A stretch of DNA of 64,000 nt, taken from the NCBI GenBank assembly GCA_030683995.1, contig JAUXPH010000040.1:248001-312000 (forward strand), given 5' to 3'. The position numbers and the translations under genes are program-made. The DNA comes from Lutibacter sp. (GTDB taxonomy: Bacteria > Bacteroidota > Bacteroidia > Flavobacteriales > Flavobacteriaceae). Of the stretch, positions 24,730-34,205 are shown piece by piece; the stretch's first letter is position 1, and each line of letters starts with the position of its first letter. Under the pieces are notes generated by a model. That model saw only the letters and a list, made by a program, of their open reading frames with translations. It was not told where the DNA came from and ran no database searches.

Positions 24730-27700
24730 CTTAATAATAATGCTTGATTACTTACAATTACTTCTTTGCCAAAATTATCTATTCCTTTAAAAACATATTT
24801 AAATATCTTTCCATTAAATGGAGTGCCATCACGCAAATTGCCGTCCCAACCCCAATTATTATTACTGACCACATTGGCGGCTGTGGCAAAAAGCAGGTTA
24901 TTCCACAGGTCATAAATCTCAAATTCAAAACTGTTGAAGCCTACTAATTCCCCTTGGAAGTAATCATTTATGCCATCACTGTTGGGTGTAAAAATATCAG
25001 GAAACATAGCGAGATATCCTTTGCCCACACTAATTTTTTTAGTGTATTCTTTATAACAGCCTAAATCATTATAAATCCTTAGCGTCACATCCCGTATTCC
25101 TGATACAACAAAGCTATGTACCGGAGATTCTTCCTCGGATAAATCGGAACCGTCACCAAAATCCCACTCCAATCTTGTATAAGGCAGTGCTGATGTATTT
25201 CTAAAAGTGACAGGTTCATTTATATTAATAATCCCATTTATATTATAGCCGACAGAGCTTATTTCGAATGAAGGGTTAACTACTTTGATGTCGATAGTAA
25301 CGGTTTCACCACACCCATATTGATTGACAATATTAAGAACGCCATCAGCAACAAAATTATCAATATAAACCAAATAATTGTTGCTGCCTAAATTATCGGC
25401 ATTTGCCACAATGCCATTGTAGTAAAAACTAACCGGGCCATTATTTTCATCGATCACTTTAACAGTCAATGTCCCTGCATTGCCTTTACATAAATTACTG
25501 TCCAACACCGGATTTTCCAAAATTCTAATTGAATTTTGTGTGCTGACTGTATAAATCGTTTGAAATTTGTAGGCTGGATTGCTATCTGAACAATTAAACA
25601 AATTACTGGTAACTGTTAGCCTGTATCTTCCTTCCATTAAATTATTTACCCTTAATATATTTTGACCAATTACAGTATACGTCGGATTTGGATTTCCGGT
25701 GTTCGCACTTGGTATTTCTCGCTCCCAAAGAATGCTGTAGGGTATTTTTCCTCCATTAATATTGACTGCTATGTAACCATCGGCATTTTCTGAATCACAA
25801 CTTACATTGCCAATCATATTATTGACAACAATGGGTTGATAATTGGCAGTAAATGTAAAACTTATGGGTGCGCTTTTGCAATTTTGGCTGTCAATAATAA
25901 TACCAACATAATTTCCGGGTATAATTGGTATGACAGCCTCATTGGAATGATAATTATTGGGGCCAAACCACTCAAAGTTATAATAAGGGTTACCATTACT
26001 ATCCCTATAAGGTATTCCTCCTCTTATGTCAACCACATTTATTCCAAATGTAGGGTTACTGTTACAAGTATCAAATTCAATTGCCGTAGTGCCCGTAAAT
26101 TCTAATGGCACATAAGCATCCAAAGTGAAGTTTTTAGTAATAGTACAGCCATTGTCATCAGAAACAATAAGTGTATAATTCCCCGCATTTAAAAGATTCG
26201 TAATCGATTTTAAATTAGCGCCGGATTGTGAAAAAGAGGAAGGTCCTGTCCAAGCATAAAAATAGTTTGTGCTTACCCCGCCGGTCACCTGAACGGTAAT
26301 TGAACCGCCTTTATTACAAATAATAGGCTGCACGTTTTCAGTAAGTGCCAATGCATTTGGCTCTGTTATTATAACTTCTACTGAAGTCGTACAACCATTC
26401 TTATCGGTAATGATTATTGTATGTTTACCCGCTTTTAAATTTGATGCAGTTTTACTTGTTGAATTACTGCTTAAACCCCAATCATATTTGTAAGGTTCAA
26501 CTCCACCTGTCGGCATTATCGTTGCTACTCCGTTACTCTCCCCTTTACATTTTACCGGACTGTCCTGAGTGGCTGTTGCTGATAATTTAGCCGGCTCAGT
26601 AATTAATACAGAAACTATTGTTTCGCATAAATTTGCATCTACTACTTTTACAGTATGAGTTCCTGCAGTCAAATTTGTAACTGTAGCGCTTGCTGCCGAA
26701 TTACTGCCATCCCAAAAAAAGGTATATGGAAGTTTTCCGCCAGAAGCTGTTACTGTAGCTGAACCATCAGCGCTTCCATTGCAGGTTACTGCTTTAAGTT
26801 GAACTGCAGTAGCCGTTATAGAAACCAATTCCGTAATCATTACGGTAGCTGTTGTTACACAATCATTTGCATCCCTGATTGTAATGGTATGTGATCCAGC
26901 AGATAAATCTATGGCTACATCACTTGAAGAAGCGCTTTTATCCCAAAAATAAATATATGGAGGCGTGCCGCCAACAACTGTTACTGTTGCCGCTCCGTTT
27001 GAGGCTCCTTTACAAAGTACCGGACTGTTTTGAGTTGCTGTTGCCGTTATAACTATTGGTTCGGTAATTGTCACTGTTGTCGTGGTTTCACAACCATTTC
27101 CATCTATTACCTTTACGGTATGAGTTCCTGCATTTAAATTTGTAACTGTCGCGCTTGATGCTGCCAAATTGTCCCAATAATATGTATAGGGTGTAGTGCC
27201 GCCAACAGCAGTTACTGTTGCTGATCCATTGGACTCTCCTTTGCATTTTACCGGACTGTTTTGAATTGCTGTTGCCACTAAAAGCGCAGGTTCCGTGATG
27301 ATTACTGAAATTGTTTTTATGCAACCATTTGCATCCTTGACGGTAATGTTATGTGTCCCTGCCGATAAATCCGCAGCAGTATTGGTTGTTGCTGCACTAT
27401 TTTGCCATACATAAGTATAAGGTGTCGTTCCGCCTTCAACTGTCACTGTTGCTGATCCATTTAAGGCTCCTTTACATTTTGCAGGACTGTTTTGAATAAT
27501 AGTTACCGTTAAATCAGCTGGCTCGGTAATCACTACATTGGCTTTTATTTCACAGCCATTCTTATCTTTTACTGTAACAGTATGAATCCCAGCAGCCAAA
27601 TCTGAAGCTACAGCACTTATGGATGTACTTTTATCCCAAGAATAGGTATATGGCAATGTTCCTCCAATAGCTGTTACTGTAGCCGACCCATTAGATGCCC

Positions 27701-29222
27701 CATTACATACCACTGATTTATATTGAGTGGCCATTGCCGTTAATACCGTTGGTTCGTTAATAAGCACAATTGTAGATGTTTCACAACCATTTGCATCCCT
27801 TATGGTAATATTGTGTACGCCAGCAGCTAAATCTGTAGCTGTATTAATTGTTGATGAACTATTTTCCCAAATATAGGTATAGGGCAATGTTCCTCCAGAA
27901 GCGGTCACAGTGGCTGATCCATCAGACCCTCCAAAGCATTTTACAGAACTATTTTGAATGGCTGTTGCAGATAAAATAATTGTTGGTTCAGTAATGGTTA
28001 CAAAAGCCTTAATTTCACAATCATTTGCATCTTTGATGGTAACAGTATGGATTCCTGCCGCTAAGTCTGAAGCTGTGGCGCTGGTGGACGAACTTTTATC
28101 CCAAGTATACCTATATGGAGTTGTCCCGCCGGAAACAGTAACTGTAGCGACTCCGTCAGAACCTCCCTTGCATTTTACTGGACTGTTTTGAATTGCTGAT
28201 GCCGCTAAAATAGTTGGTTCAGTAATTGTTACCGTAGCAGTTGTTTTACAACCATTTATATCTGTTATTGTAACAGTATGAAATCCAACACCTAAATTTG
28301 TTGCTTGAGCAGTTATTGCCGTACTTTTATCCCAAGAAAAACTATATGGGGTTGTTCCTCCCGTAACTGTTACTGTTGCTACGCCATTAAATTCCCCTTT
28401 GCATTTTACCTGACTGTTTTGGACAGCTGTCGCCGATAAAACTGCTGGTTCAGTAATCGTTACTAAAGCTGTTGCTTTACAACCATTAGAATCGGTAATG
28501 GTAATAGTATGCAACCCCGCTGCTAAATCTAAAGCTGTTGCACTTGTTGATGAGCTTCTATCCCAAATATACGTGTAAGTACCTGTACCACCTAAAACTG
28601 TAACCGTTGCTTTTCCATTGGATTCTCCATTACATTTTACCGGGCTGTTTTGAGTTGCTGCTGCCGTTAACAATGTTGGTTCAGTAATTGTTATTGTAGT
28701 AGATATTTTACAACCATTCTTGTCTGTAATTGTAACGGTATGTAATCCCGCAACTAAATCTGTAGCTGTATTAAGTATTGAACTACTACTCAGACCCCAA
28801 TCATATGTATAAGGTGATGTTCCGCCAAAAGCTGTCACCGTCGCTGAACCGTTAGATTCTCCTTTACATTTTACCGGGCTGTTTTGAATTGCTGTTGCCG
28901 CTAAAACAGCTGTTGGTTGAGTGATTATTACATCCACAAAATTGGTGCAACTAGGTGTAGGCGTCTTTGAATCTGTCACTGTTACTCTATATGTCCCAGC
29001 TGCTAAACCGGTCGCTTTTGCCGTTGTTTGAACCGGACTTGTATTCCAAGAATAGGTATAAGGTGCTGTTCCACCAGCTCCTATAGCAGTGGCTTCACCA
29101 TCAGAACCCCCAAAACAACTTACCGCTTTAACTGTTGCAGTTACCGTACATTGCCCATTTGCATAAGCAACCATAAGAAAAAAGAAGAGAAATTGAAATA
29201 ATTTAAATCTAAAATACAGCAT
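24726..29222 (-). CDS. SprB-repeat surface adhesin with type IX (CHU_C) C-terminal domain
   Basis: A 1498-residue secreted protein. Order: signal peptide (residues 1-24, ending YANGQ); twelve SprB repeats of 77-80 residues (25-956) with the pattern VKCKGESNGSATVT..GGT.PYTY.W....TATDL.AG.HTVTI.D.NGC...VTITEP; one divergent SprB-like unit (957-1040); further Ig/SprB-like modules; a PKD domain (WDFGDGSDLSEEESPVHSF); and the gliding-motility C-terminal domain FPDIFTPNSDGINDYFQG...NNLLFATA. The last domain is the type B secretion signal. It is most likely a cell-surface adhesin for gliding or attachment; it is much shorter than SprB itself. A promoter lies upstream and the SprF-like partner downstream. 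Confidence 0.94.
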   Translation of the reverse strand: MLYFRFKLFQFLFFFLMVAYANGQCTVTATVKAVSCFGGSDGEATAIGAGGTAPYTYSWNTSPVQTTAKATGLAAGTYRVTVTDSKTPTPSCTNFVDVIITQPTAVLAATAIQNSPVKCKGESNGSATVTAFGGTSPYTYDWGLSSSSILNTATDLVAGLHTVTITDKNGCKISTTITITEPTLLTAAATQNSPVKCNGESNGKATVTVLGGTGTYTYIWDRSSSTSATALDLAAGLHTITITDSNGCKATALVTITEPAVLSATAVQNSQVKCKGEFNGVATVTVTGGTTPYSFSWDKSTAITAQATNLGVGFHTVTITDINGCKTTATVTITEPTILAASAIQNSPVKCKGGSDGVATVTVSGGTTPYRYTWDKSSSTSATASDLAAGIHTVTIKDANDCEIKAFVTITEPTIILSATAIQNSSVKCFGGSDGSATVTASGGTLPYTYIWENSSSTINTATDLAAGVHNITIRDANGCETSTIVLINEPTVLTAMATQYKSVVCNGASNGSATVTAIGGTLPYTYSWDKSTSISAVASDLAAGIHTVTVKDKNGCEIKANVVITEPADLTVTIIQNSPAKCKGALNGSATVTVEGGTTPYTYVWQNSAATTNTAADLSAGTHNITVKDANGCIKTISVIITEPALLVATAIQNSPVKCKGESNGSATVTAVGGTTPYTYYWDNLAASSATVTNLNAGTHTVKVIDGNGCETTTTVTITEPIVITATATQNSPVLCKGASNGAATVTVVGGTPPYIYFWDKSASSSDVAIDLSAGSHTITIRDANDCVTTATVMITELVSITATAVQLKAVTCNGSADGSATVTASGGKLPYTFFWDGSNSAASATVTNLTAGTHTVKVVDANLCETIVSVLITEPAKLSATATQDSPVKCKGESNGVATIMPTGGVEPYKYDWGLSSNSTSKTASNLKAGKHTIIITDKNGCTTSVEVIITEPNALALTENVQPIICNKGGSITVQVTGGVSTNYFYAWTGPSSFSQSGANLKSITNLLNAGNYTLIVSDDNGCTITKNFTLDAYVPLEFTGTTAIEFDTCNSNPTFGINVVDIRGGIPYRDSNGNPYYNFEWFGPNNYHSNEAVIPIIPGNYVGIIIDSQNCKSAPISFTFTANYQPIVVNNMIGNVSCDSENADGYIAVNINGGKIPYSILWEREIPSANTGNPNPTYTVIGQNILRVNNLMEGRYRLTVTSNLFNCSDSNPAYKFQTIYTVSTQNSIRILENPVLDSNLCKGNAGTLTVKVIDENNGPVSFYYNGIVANADNLGSNNYLVYIDNFVADGVLNIVNQYGCGETVTIDIKVVNPSFEISSVGYNINGIININEPVTFRNTSALPYTRLEWDFGDGSDLSEEESPVHSFVVSGIRDVTLRIYNDLGCYKEYTKKISVGKGYLAMFPDIFTPNSDGINDYFQGELVGFNSFEFEIYDLWNNLLFATAANVVSNNNWGWDGNLRDGTPFNGKIFKYVFKGIDNFGKEVIVSNQALLLR
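26355..29150 (-). repeat. Twelve tandem ~231-bp coding repeats (SprB repeats)
   Basis: In-frame tandem repeats of 77-80 codons within the adhesin gene, with short near-identical blocks at DNA level (for example the stretch encoding NSPVKCKGESNGSATV). Unit lengths counted from the protein are 80, 79, 77, 77, 77, 78, 77, 77, 77, 77, 78 and 78 residues. Confidence 0.92.
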
Positions 29223-29571
29223 GGATTGATTCTTAGATATTTTATAATTAGCATATTTATATCAAATATATAATAATTCGCTTATTAACAAGTATTATTA
29301 TTTAAAAAAAACAATTTTTATACTTTTTTTACAAAAAAAAGACTTTAAATTCATTCCTGCCTTAAAAAAATAAAGGTTTTTACATCCTATTTAAGAGAAA
29401 ATTTGATGTTTGAAACAAAATAAAGCAATAATAAATTCCGATCTTAAACACCTCCTAATATCCCATACTAAAAATTAAACAGGATTGGTTGTTGGTTTTA
29501 TTTTGTTGAAGTTCTCAGCTATTTTATTAATAAGAACCTTAATAGGTAGTCGCTTCAAGTTTCAAAACATT
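29223..29571. other. AT-rich intergenic region upstream of the adhesin gene
   Basis: Apart from the adhesin promoter, this is very AT-rich sequence with long A and T runs; I see no ORF, hairpin or repeat before the heptad array at its right end. Confidence 0.5.
29263..29291 (-). promoter_or_regulatory. Promoter of the SprB-repeat adhesin/PorP operon
   Basis: Minus strand TTG-N18-TATATTTG, a good fit to the Flavobacterium promoter consensus, with the -7 element 41 bp before the start codon. Confidence 0.6.
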
Positions 29572-29592
29572 TTAACCTATAACATTTAACTT
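29572..29592. repeat. Heptanucleotide array 3' of the CBS-domain enzyme (3 units)
   Basis: Units TTAACCT, ATAACAT and TTAACTT lie 2 bp from the stop codon of the PLP enzyme gene. Same 7-bp family as at nadC, lpdA, hisIE and hisA. Confidence 0.7.
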
Positions 29593-29594
29593 TA

Positions 29595-30956
29595 TTACTG
29601 AATCGCCCTAATCACGTCGTGTTTGGTAATGATGTGAAATTTATCATTGCCCAGGTTTACCAGTACAGCACCGTTATCTCGGTTGATGAGTTTTGAAATC
29701 TGATCGATGGACGTGTCGCTTTTTACTATTGGAAAAGGCGCCCGCATCACTTCTTTTATCGGTTTGTTGGCGATGTCCTTGTCGTTGAAATACAAACGAA
29801 ACAAATCACTTTCATCCACTGACCCCACAAATCCGTCCACATCGGTAACCGGTATTTGGGAGATGTCATAATTTCGCATACGCTCAATGGCGTGAGAAAC
29901 CAATTCTTCCGTTTTTACGGTAATCATAGGAATATCTAAACGGTCTTTGATTAAATCGATGGCCACCTTTTTTTCATCGTCCAGAAAACCGCGTTCACGC
30001 ATCCAGTCATCGTTAAATATTTTGGCAACATATCGACTGCCGTGGTCGTGAAAAAGCACCACCACCACGTCGTCTTTGGTGAAATGTTCTTTCAGTTGCA
30101 ACAATCCTTTCACTGCAGAACCTGCTGAATTTCCCACAAATATCCCTTCTTCCTTGGCAATTTTACGTGTATAAACCGCCGCATCTTTATCGGTCACTTT
30201 GGTAAATCCATCGATTACGCTGAAATCCACGTTTTTAGGCAGAATATCTTCTCCGATGCCTTCAGTGATGTATGGATAAATTTCATTCTCGTCGAAAATG
30301 CCCGTTTCGTGGTATTTTTTAAAAACCGAGCCATAAGTATCTATTCCCCAGATTTTAATGGCAGGATTTTTCTCTTTTAAATATTTTCCAACACCCGAAA
30401 CAGTTCCTCCGGTGCCAACGCCCGTAACAAAATGGGTAATTTTTCCATCGGTTTGTTCCCATATTTCTGGTCCGGTCTGTTCATAATGCGCCAGAGAATT
30501 CGACGGATTGTCGTATTGGTTTACGTACCAGGAATTTGGGGTTTCTACCGCCAAACGTTTTGAAACAGAATAATAAGATCGCGGATCATCAGGTCCTACA
30601 TTTGTCGGACACACCACCACTACAGCGCCCACAGCCCTTAAAATATCCATTTTTTCTTTGGATTGTTTGTCGCTGATGACACAAATCAATTTATACCCTT
30701 TAATAATTGCCACCAAAGCCAATCCCATTCCTGTATTTCCTGATGTGCCTTCAATAATGGTTCCTCCAGGTTTTAACACCCCTTGCTTTTCGGCATCTTC
30801 AATCATTTTTACCGCCATCCTGTCCTTCACAGAATTTCCGGGATTAAAGGTTTCCACCTTAGCCAATACCAAGGCATCAATTTCTTTTACAATTTTATTG
30901 AGTTTAACCATTGGGGTGTTGCCAATAGTTTCCAGTATATTTTTAGCGTATTTCAT
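29595..30956 (-). CDS. PLP-dependent cysteine synthase/cystathionine beta-synthase with CBS domains
   Basis: A 453-residue enzyme: an N-terminal fold-type II PLP domain (residues 1-310) with the PLP-binding Lys in NPGNSVKDRMAVKMI, the substrate loop EGTSGNTGMGLA and the phosphate-binding GTGGTVSGVG, followed by two CBS domains (about 335-450, DISQIPVTDVDGFVG and NRDNGAVLVNLGNDKFHIITKHDVI). It makes cystathionine from Ser and homocysteine, or cysteine from O-acetylserine; which one cannot be decided here. The CBS pair may bind an adenosine ligand. The dispersed uORF leader lies immediately upstream. Confidence 0.93.
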   Translation of the reverse strand: MKYAKNILETIGNTPMVKLNKIVKEIDALVLAKVETFNPGNSVKDRMAVKMIEDAEKQGVLKPGGTIIEGTSGNTGMGLALVAIIKGYKLICVISDKQSKEKMDILRAVGAVVVVCPTNVGPDDPRSYYSVSKRLAVETPNSWYVNQYDNPSNSLAHYEQTGPEIWEQTDGKITHFVTGVGTGGTVSGVGKYLKEKNPAIKIWGIDTYGSVFKKYHETGIFDENEIYPYITEGIGEDILPKNVDFSVIDGFTKVTDKDAAVYTRKIAKEEGIFVGNSAGSAVKGLLQLKEHFTKDDVVVVLFHDHGSRYVAKIFNDDWMRERGFLDDEKKVAIDLIKDRLDIPMITVKTEELVSHAIERMRNYDISQIPVTDVDGFVGSVDESDLFRLYFNDKDIANKPIKEVMRAPFPIVKSDTSIDQISKLINRDNGAVLVNLGNDKFHIITKHDVIRAIQ

Positions 30957-31050
30957 CTATTTAGATTTTATTTTTTTAGCGGTAACAGCTGCTGCCGGCT
31001 GGCTGGTTCGCTATTAATCATTCGGTTGTAAATCAAAATTTATTATGCTC
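30957..31050 (-). promoter_or_regulatory. Dispersed leader element with short uORF, CBS-enzyme copy
   Basis: The third copy of the leader: GAGCATAATAAATTTTGAT at its 5' end and CAGCTGTTACCGCTAAAAAA near its 3' end, with an extra ~13 bp in the loop region. It encodes a 17-codon ORF at 31021-30968 (MINSEPASRQQLLPLKK) whose stop is 11 nt before the gene start. The stem TAGCG-AAC...GTT-AC-CGCTA is retained. Confidence 0.7.
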
Positions 31051-31075
31051 GTTTCATCTGTTTAGTTTTCGAATG

Positions 31076-31083
31076 CAAATATA
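31076..31083 (-). promoter_or_regulatory. -7 promoter element for the CBS-domain enzyme
   Basis: Minus strand TATATTTG, 25 bp upstream of the conserved leader element, so that the element would lie wholly in the 5' untranslated RNA. Confidence 0.5.
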
Positions 31084-31130
31084 CAATTTTTGTATAATTG
31101 GTGTTTTGGATACTTTACTATCCCCCGCCT

Positions 31131-31222
31131 CCCGATAGCTTATCGGGAAAAATTAAGCTTAATTTGGAATAATAATTAAACAATTTGAACTTTTTTAATT
31201 CCCCCTTCGGGGGTTAGGGGGC
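31131..31222. repeat. CCCGATAG palindrome and C5-GAA-G5 element 3' of the FtsX-type gene
   Basis: Contains the dispersed palindrome CCCGATAGCTTATCGGG (31138-31154 region) and, directly after the permease stop codon, the element reading on the minus strand GCCCCCTAA followed by CCCCCGAAGGGGG and AATT. The latter has four relatives elsewhere in the window. Confidence 0.75.
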
Positions 31223-31223
31223 T

Positions 31224-32459
31224 TTATTCAAACTTAATGGATTTTGCCGGACTTATTTTTGCGATAATGATGGAAGGAATAATTAGCATAGACAAGCAAA
31301 GTAACAATGTACCTACATTTAAAAGGACAATATACCCAAAATCAATATAGACCGGAACCCTATTTACGTAGTAGGTTGAAGGATCTAAGGTTAAAACACC
31401 AAAATATTTTTGAACAAATAGCAGCGTGAGCCCAATAAGGTTTCCCCAAAACAATCCTTTTATGATCAGATAGGCCGCATTGTACAAAAAGATTTTTCTG
31501 ATGCTGAAATTGGACCCGCCAAGCGCTTTTAAAATGCCTACCATTTGTGTTCTTTCTAAAATAAGCACCAATAAAGCGGTAATCATATTGATGCCGGCAA
31601 CCAAAATCATAATGGCGATAATCAAGTACATATTGTTGTCGAACAAACTAATCCATTCAAAGATGGATGGATATTTTTCAATAACGCTTTTACTGTTTAA
31701 AACCGAAGCCGTTTGCAAATAAACCTGGTCGCTTTTTTGCTGAATATCATCGAAATTGTTCAGCAACACTTCAAATCCGCCTACTTCATCATCGTTCCAA
31801 CGGTTCATTTTTTGAATGTGCCTGATATCGGCAATCACAAAATTTTCATCAAACTCCTGAAAGCCGGAATTATAGATTCCCACCACGTTCACCACACGAA
31901 TCCAGGGCGCTTTTGCCGGATCATCCTTTACAAAAAGAATGTTAAATTCATCATCCAGATGTATATCGAGCCTATTGGAAATTTCTTCGGATATGAGCAC
32001 TTCATTGGCAACTTCTTTAGAAAAATTGGGCAATCTTCCTTTGGTGAGGTATTCTTTAAAAAAAGTCCAGTCGTACTCCTGCCCCACGCCTTTAAAAATA
32101 ATGCCTTCAAAATCGGTTTTGGTTCTTATGATTCCCGCTTTGGTGGCAAACACCTGCACATTTTTAACGCCTTCTATGGTGGTGAATTTCGGATAAAAAA
32201 CCTGTTTTTTTGAAACCGGATTTAAAGTAATCTCCGAATTGTTGTCGTCAAAATTCGTAATTTGTATGTGTCCGTTAAACCCTGAAAGTTTTTCGCGAAT
32301 CTTTTGCTGAAGTCCGATCCCTGTAGCCACGGAAACCATCATAATAACCATCCCCATCGCAATGGCGATAATGGCGATTTTTATTATCGGTGATGAAATG
32401 CTACTTTTGTATTGCTTTGCGGCAATAATGCGTTTTGCAATAAATAACTCGTAATTCAA
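31224..32459 (-). CDS. FtsX/LolE-type ABC transporter permease
   Basis: A ~411-residue membrane protein with one N-terminal helix (PIIKIAIIAIAMGMVIMMVSV), a large extracytoplasmic MacB-like domain (about residues 60-270) and three C-terminal helices with NMITALLVLILERTQMVGILKALG, the FtsX-domain signature. It resembles LolC/LolE permeases that extract lipoproteins from the inner membrane. The open frame extends to an ATG at 32486, but that would overlap the divergent NamZ-like start; the TTG at 32459 (LNYELFIAKRII) matches how family members usually begin, so I chose it. No ATPase gene is adjacent. Confidence 0.88.
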   Translation of the reverse strand: MNYELFIAKRIIAAKQYKSSISSPIIKIAIIAIAMGMVIMMVSVATGIGLQQKIREKLSGFNGHIQITNFDDNNSEITLNPVSKKQVFYPKFTTIEGVKNVQVFATKAGIIRTKTDFEGIIFKGVGQEYDWTFFKEYLTKGRLPNFSKEVANEVLISEEISNRLDIHLDDEFNILFVKDDPAKAPWIRVVNVVGIYNSGFQEFDENFVIADIRHIQKMNRWNDDEVGGFEVLLNNFDDIQQKSDQVYLQTASVLNSKSVIEKYPSIFEWISLFDNNMYLIIAIMILVAGINMITALLVLILERTQMVGILKALGGSNFSIRKIFLYNAAYLIIKGLFWGNLIGLTLLFVQKYFGVLTLDPSTYYVNRVPVYIDFGYIVLLNVGTLLLCLSMLIIPSIIIAKISPAKSIKFE

Positions 32460-32466
32460 TTGATCT

Positions 32467-33699
32467 ATGATTTCTATACGGTTCAAAAATACATATTTCT
32501 TCTCGGTTTTTCTGATGTTTTTTTGTTTGAATTCCTGCTCAGCAAAAAATCAGGTTACGAATCATATTCCTGATTCAAAAGTTATGACACAAACCCAACC
32601 TCAGGAAATTGTGGTTGGCGCAAACAATATGGCTGCTTACTTGCCTTTATTGAAGGGTAAAAATATAGCGATTGTAGCCAATCAAACCAGCGTTATTTTC
32701 AAAAAGAATGGGTATACGCATTTGGCGGATTCCCTGCTTTCCTTAGGCATTAATATCACAAAAGTATTTTCTCCGGAGCACGGATTTAGAGGCGCTGCCG
32801 ATGCCGGCGAAACAGTGACTGATGGCTTTGATTTAAGGACAGATTTGCCTATTGCTTCTTTGTATGGAAAAAACAAAAAACCGACAACAGAACAGCTTAA
32901 AGGAATTGAACTGGTAATTTTTGATATTCAGGATGTTGGAGTGCGATTTTACACCTATACCTCTACGCTCCATTATATGATGGAAGCCTGCGCAGAAAAT
33001 GGCATTCCGATTATTATACTGGATCGGCCAAATCCGAATGGGCATTTTATTGATGGGCCGACCTTAAAAATAGAACATAGCACTTTTTTAGGAATGCATC
33101 CTGTTCCGTTGGTTTACGGAATGACCATTGGAGAATATGCGAAAATGATCAACGGAGAACAGTGGTTAAAAAATAAGGCAACGGCTAATTTGACAGTAAT
33201 TAATTTAAAAAACTACACGCATCAAAGTGAATATTCCCTGCCCATTAAGCCTTCTCCCAACCTGCCAAACGACAAAGCCATCAATTTGTATCCAAGTCTG
33301 GGATTTTTTGAAGGTACCATTATCAACGCCGGAAGGGGAACTGAAAACCAATTTCAGCAATATGGCGCACCATTTTTTCCGAAAACTGCGTTTAGTTATA
33401 CACCACAACCCAATGATGGCGCAAAATTTCCAAAACATTTAGGAAAAATATGTTATGGCGTAAATTTAAAAAATACGGAAAAATTAAGCAGTGTTAACAT
33501 TGCTTGGCTTATAGACGCTTATTCCAAAACACCGGCATCTGAAGCATTTTTTGGTGCCACGTTTACGGCCCACGCCGGAACTACCGAACTTGAAACCCAA
33601 ATAAAAAACGGAATGCCCGCTGAAAAAATTAGGGCTTCTTGGCAGCCCGAAATTGAAGCATTTAAAAAAATAAGATCAAAATATTTGTTATACGAATGA
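32467..33699 (+). CDS. DUF1343/NamZ-like exo-beta-N-acetylmuramidase lipoprotein
   Basis: A 410-residue exported protein with a lipoprotein signal (lipobox LNSC, about residue 24) and a DUF1343 domain (about 45-408). Seen: KNIAIVANQTSV, SPEHGFRGAADAGETV, IFDIQDVGVRFYTYTSTLHY, LDRPNPNG and EGTIINAGRGTENQFQQYGAP, all strongly conserved in the family whose B. subtilis member NamZ removes terminal MurNAc from peptidoglycan. It probably functions in muropeptide recycling in the envelope. Its start is 7 bp from the chosen start of the divergent permease gene. Confidence 0.92.
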   Translation: MISIRFKNTYFFSVFLMFFCLNSCSAKNQVTNHIPDSKVMTQTQPQEIVVGANNMAAYLPLLKGKNIAIVANQTSVIFKKNGYTHLADSLLSLGINITKVFSPEHGFRGAADAGETVTDGFDLRTDLPIASLYGKNKKPTTEQLKGIELVIFDIQDVGVRFYTYTSTLHYMMEACAENGIPIIILDRPNPNGHFIDGPTLKIEHSTFLGMHPVPLVYGMTIGEYAKMINGEQWLKNKATANLTVINLKNYTHQSEYSLPIKPSPNLPNDKAINLYPSLGFFEGTIINAGRGTENQFQQYGAPFFPKTAFSYTPQPNDGAKFPKHLGKICYGVNLKNTEKLSSVNIAWLIDAYSKTPASEAFFGATFTAHAGTTELETQIKNGMPAEKIRASWQPEIEAFKKIRSKYLLYE

Positions 33700-34065
33700 T
33701 TTTCAAACAAATTTTGGCGATTGCCGTCGATCAATATCTCAAAAAAAAGACTGTTTTCAAATTATTGCAAATTTTAAGGTTTCTTTCATTTTATTGTTAA
33801 TTATTTTGATTTAATACACCTACAAACAAACCTGCTTCTAACAATCCGACACTTATTTATTTATGCATCTAATTGATTGCCAAATCCTTGAAGAATTTCA
33901 AAATCGAAGAATGCTAATTTTTGATTAATACAGAATCTTTTAATCGCTTATAAAAATCTAATTAATTTACCTATTTTACAAATTGTGACATTTTACGCTT
34001 TTTTACCCTTAAAATTGATCTTTAAAAAGGCATTATTCTACTTTTTTTTAATTTTTTTGACTTAT
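33700..34065. other. AT-rich intergenic region, nothing recognised
   Basis: About 360 bp of very AT-rich sequence 3' of the NamZ-like gene. I see no ORF with coding character, no strong hairpin and no dispersed repeat in it; the regulatory repeats of the next gene begin after it. Confidence 0.5.
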
Positions 34066-34199
34066 TTTATAAACAAATGGTAAGTTTATATAAATAAATG
34101 GTAATTTTTTTAAAATTAAAAACCCTTTGTTTACTGATAAAATGACGTGTTTTATAAACAAATGGTAAGTTTTTTACAACAAATGGTAAGTTTTTTATA
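34066..34199 (+). promoter_or_regulatory. Four direct repeats with AAATGGTAA core, in two pairs at 21-bp spacing
   Basis: The core AAATGGTAA occurs at 34075, 34096, 34160 and 34181 within a longer unit like ATAAACAAATGGTAAGTTTT. Both pairs are spaced exactly 21 bp, and the second pair ends 16 bp before the -33 element of the CAP-gene promoter. Two direct 9-bp half-sites with 12-bp gaps is the geometry of LytTR-family regulators (AgrA type), and AATGGTAAG fits six of the eight informative positions of the published LytTR half-site pattern. The binding protein is not in this window. Confidence 0.7.
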
Positions 34200-34205
34200 C
34201 AAAAG

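Noticed and set aside
24726-29222. Several plus-strand ORFs inside the adhesin gene (for example 25836-26105 and 27958-28191)
   Set aside because: They are antisense shadows of the repeated coding sequence with no family features.
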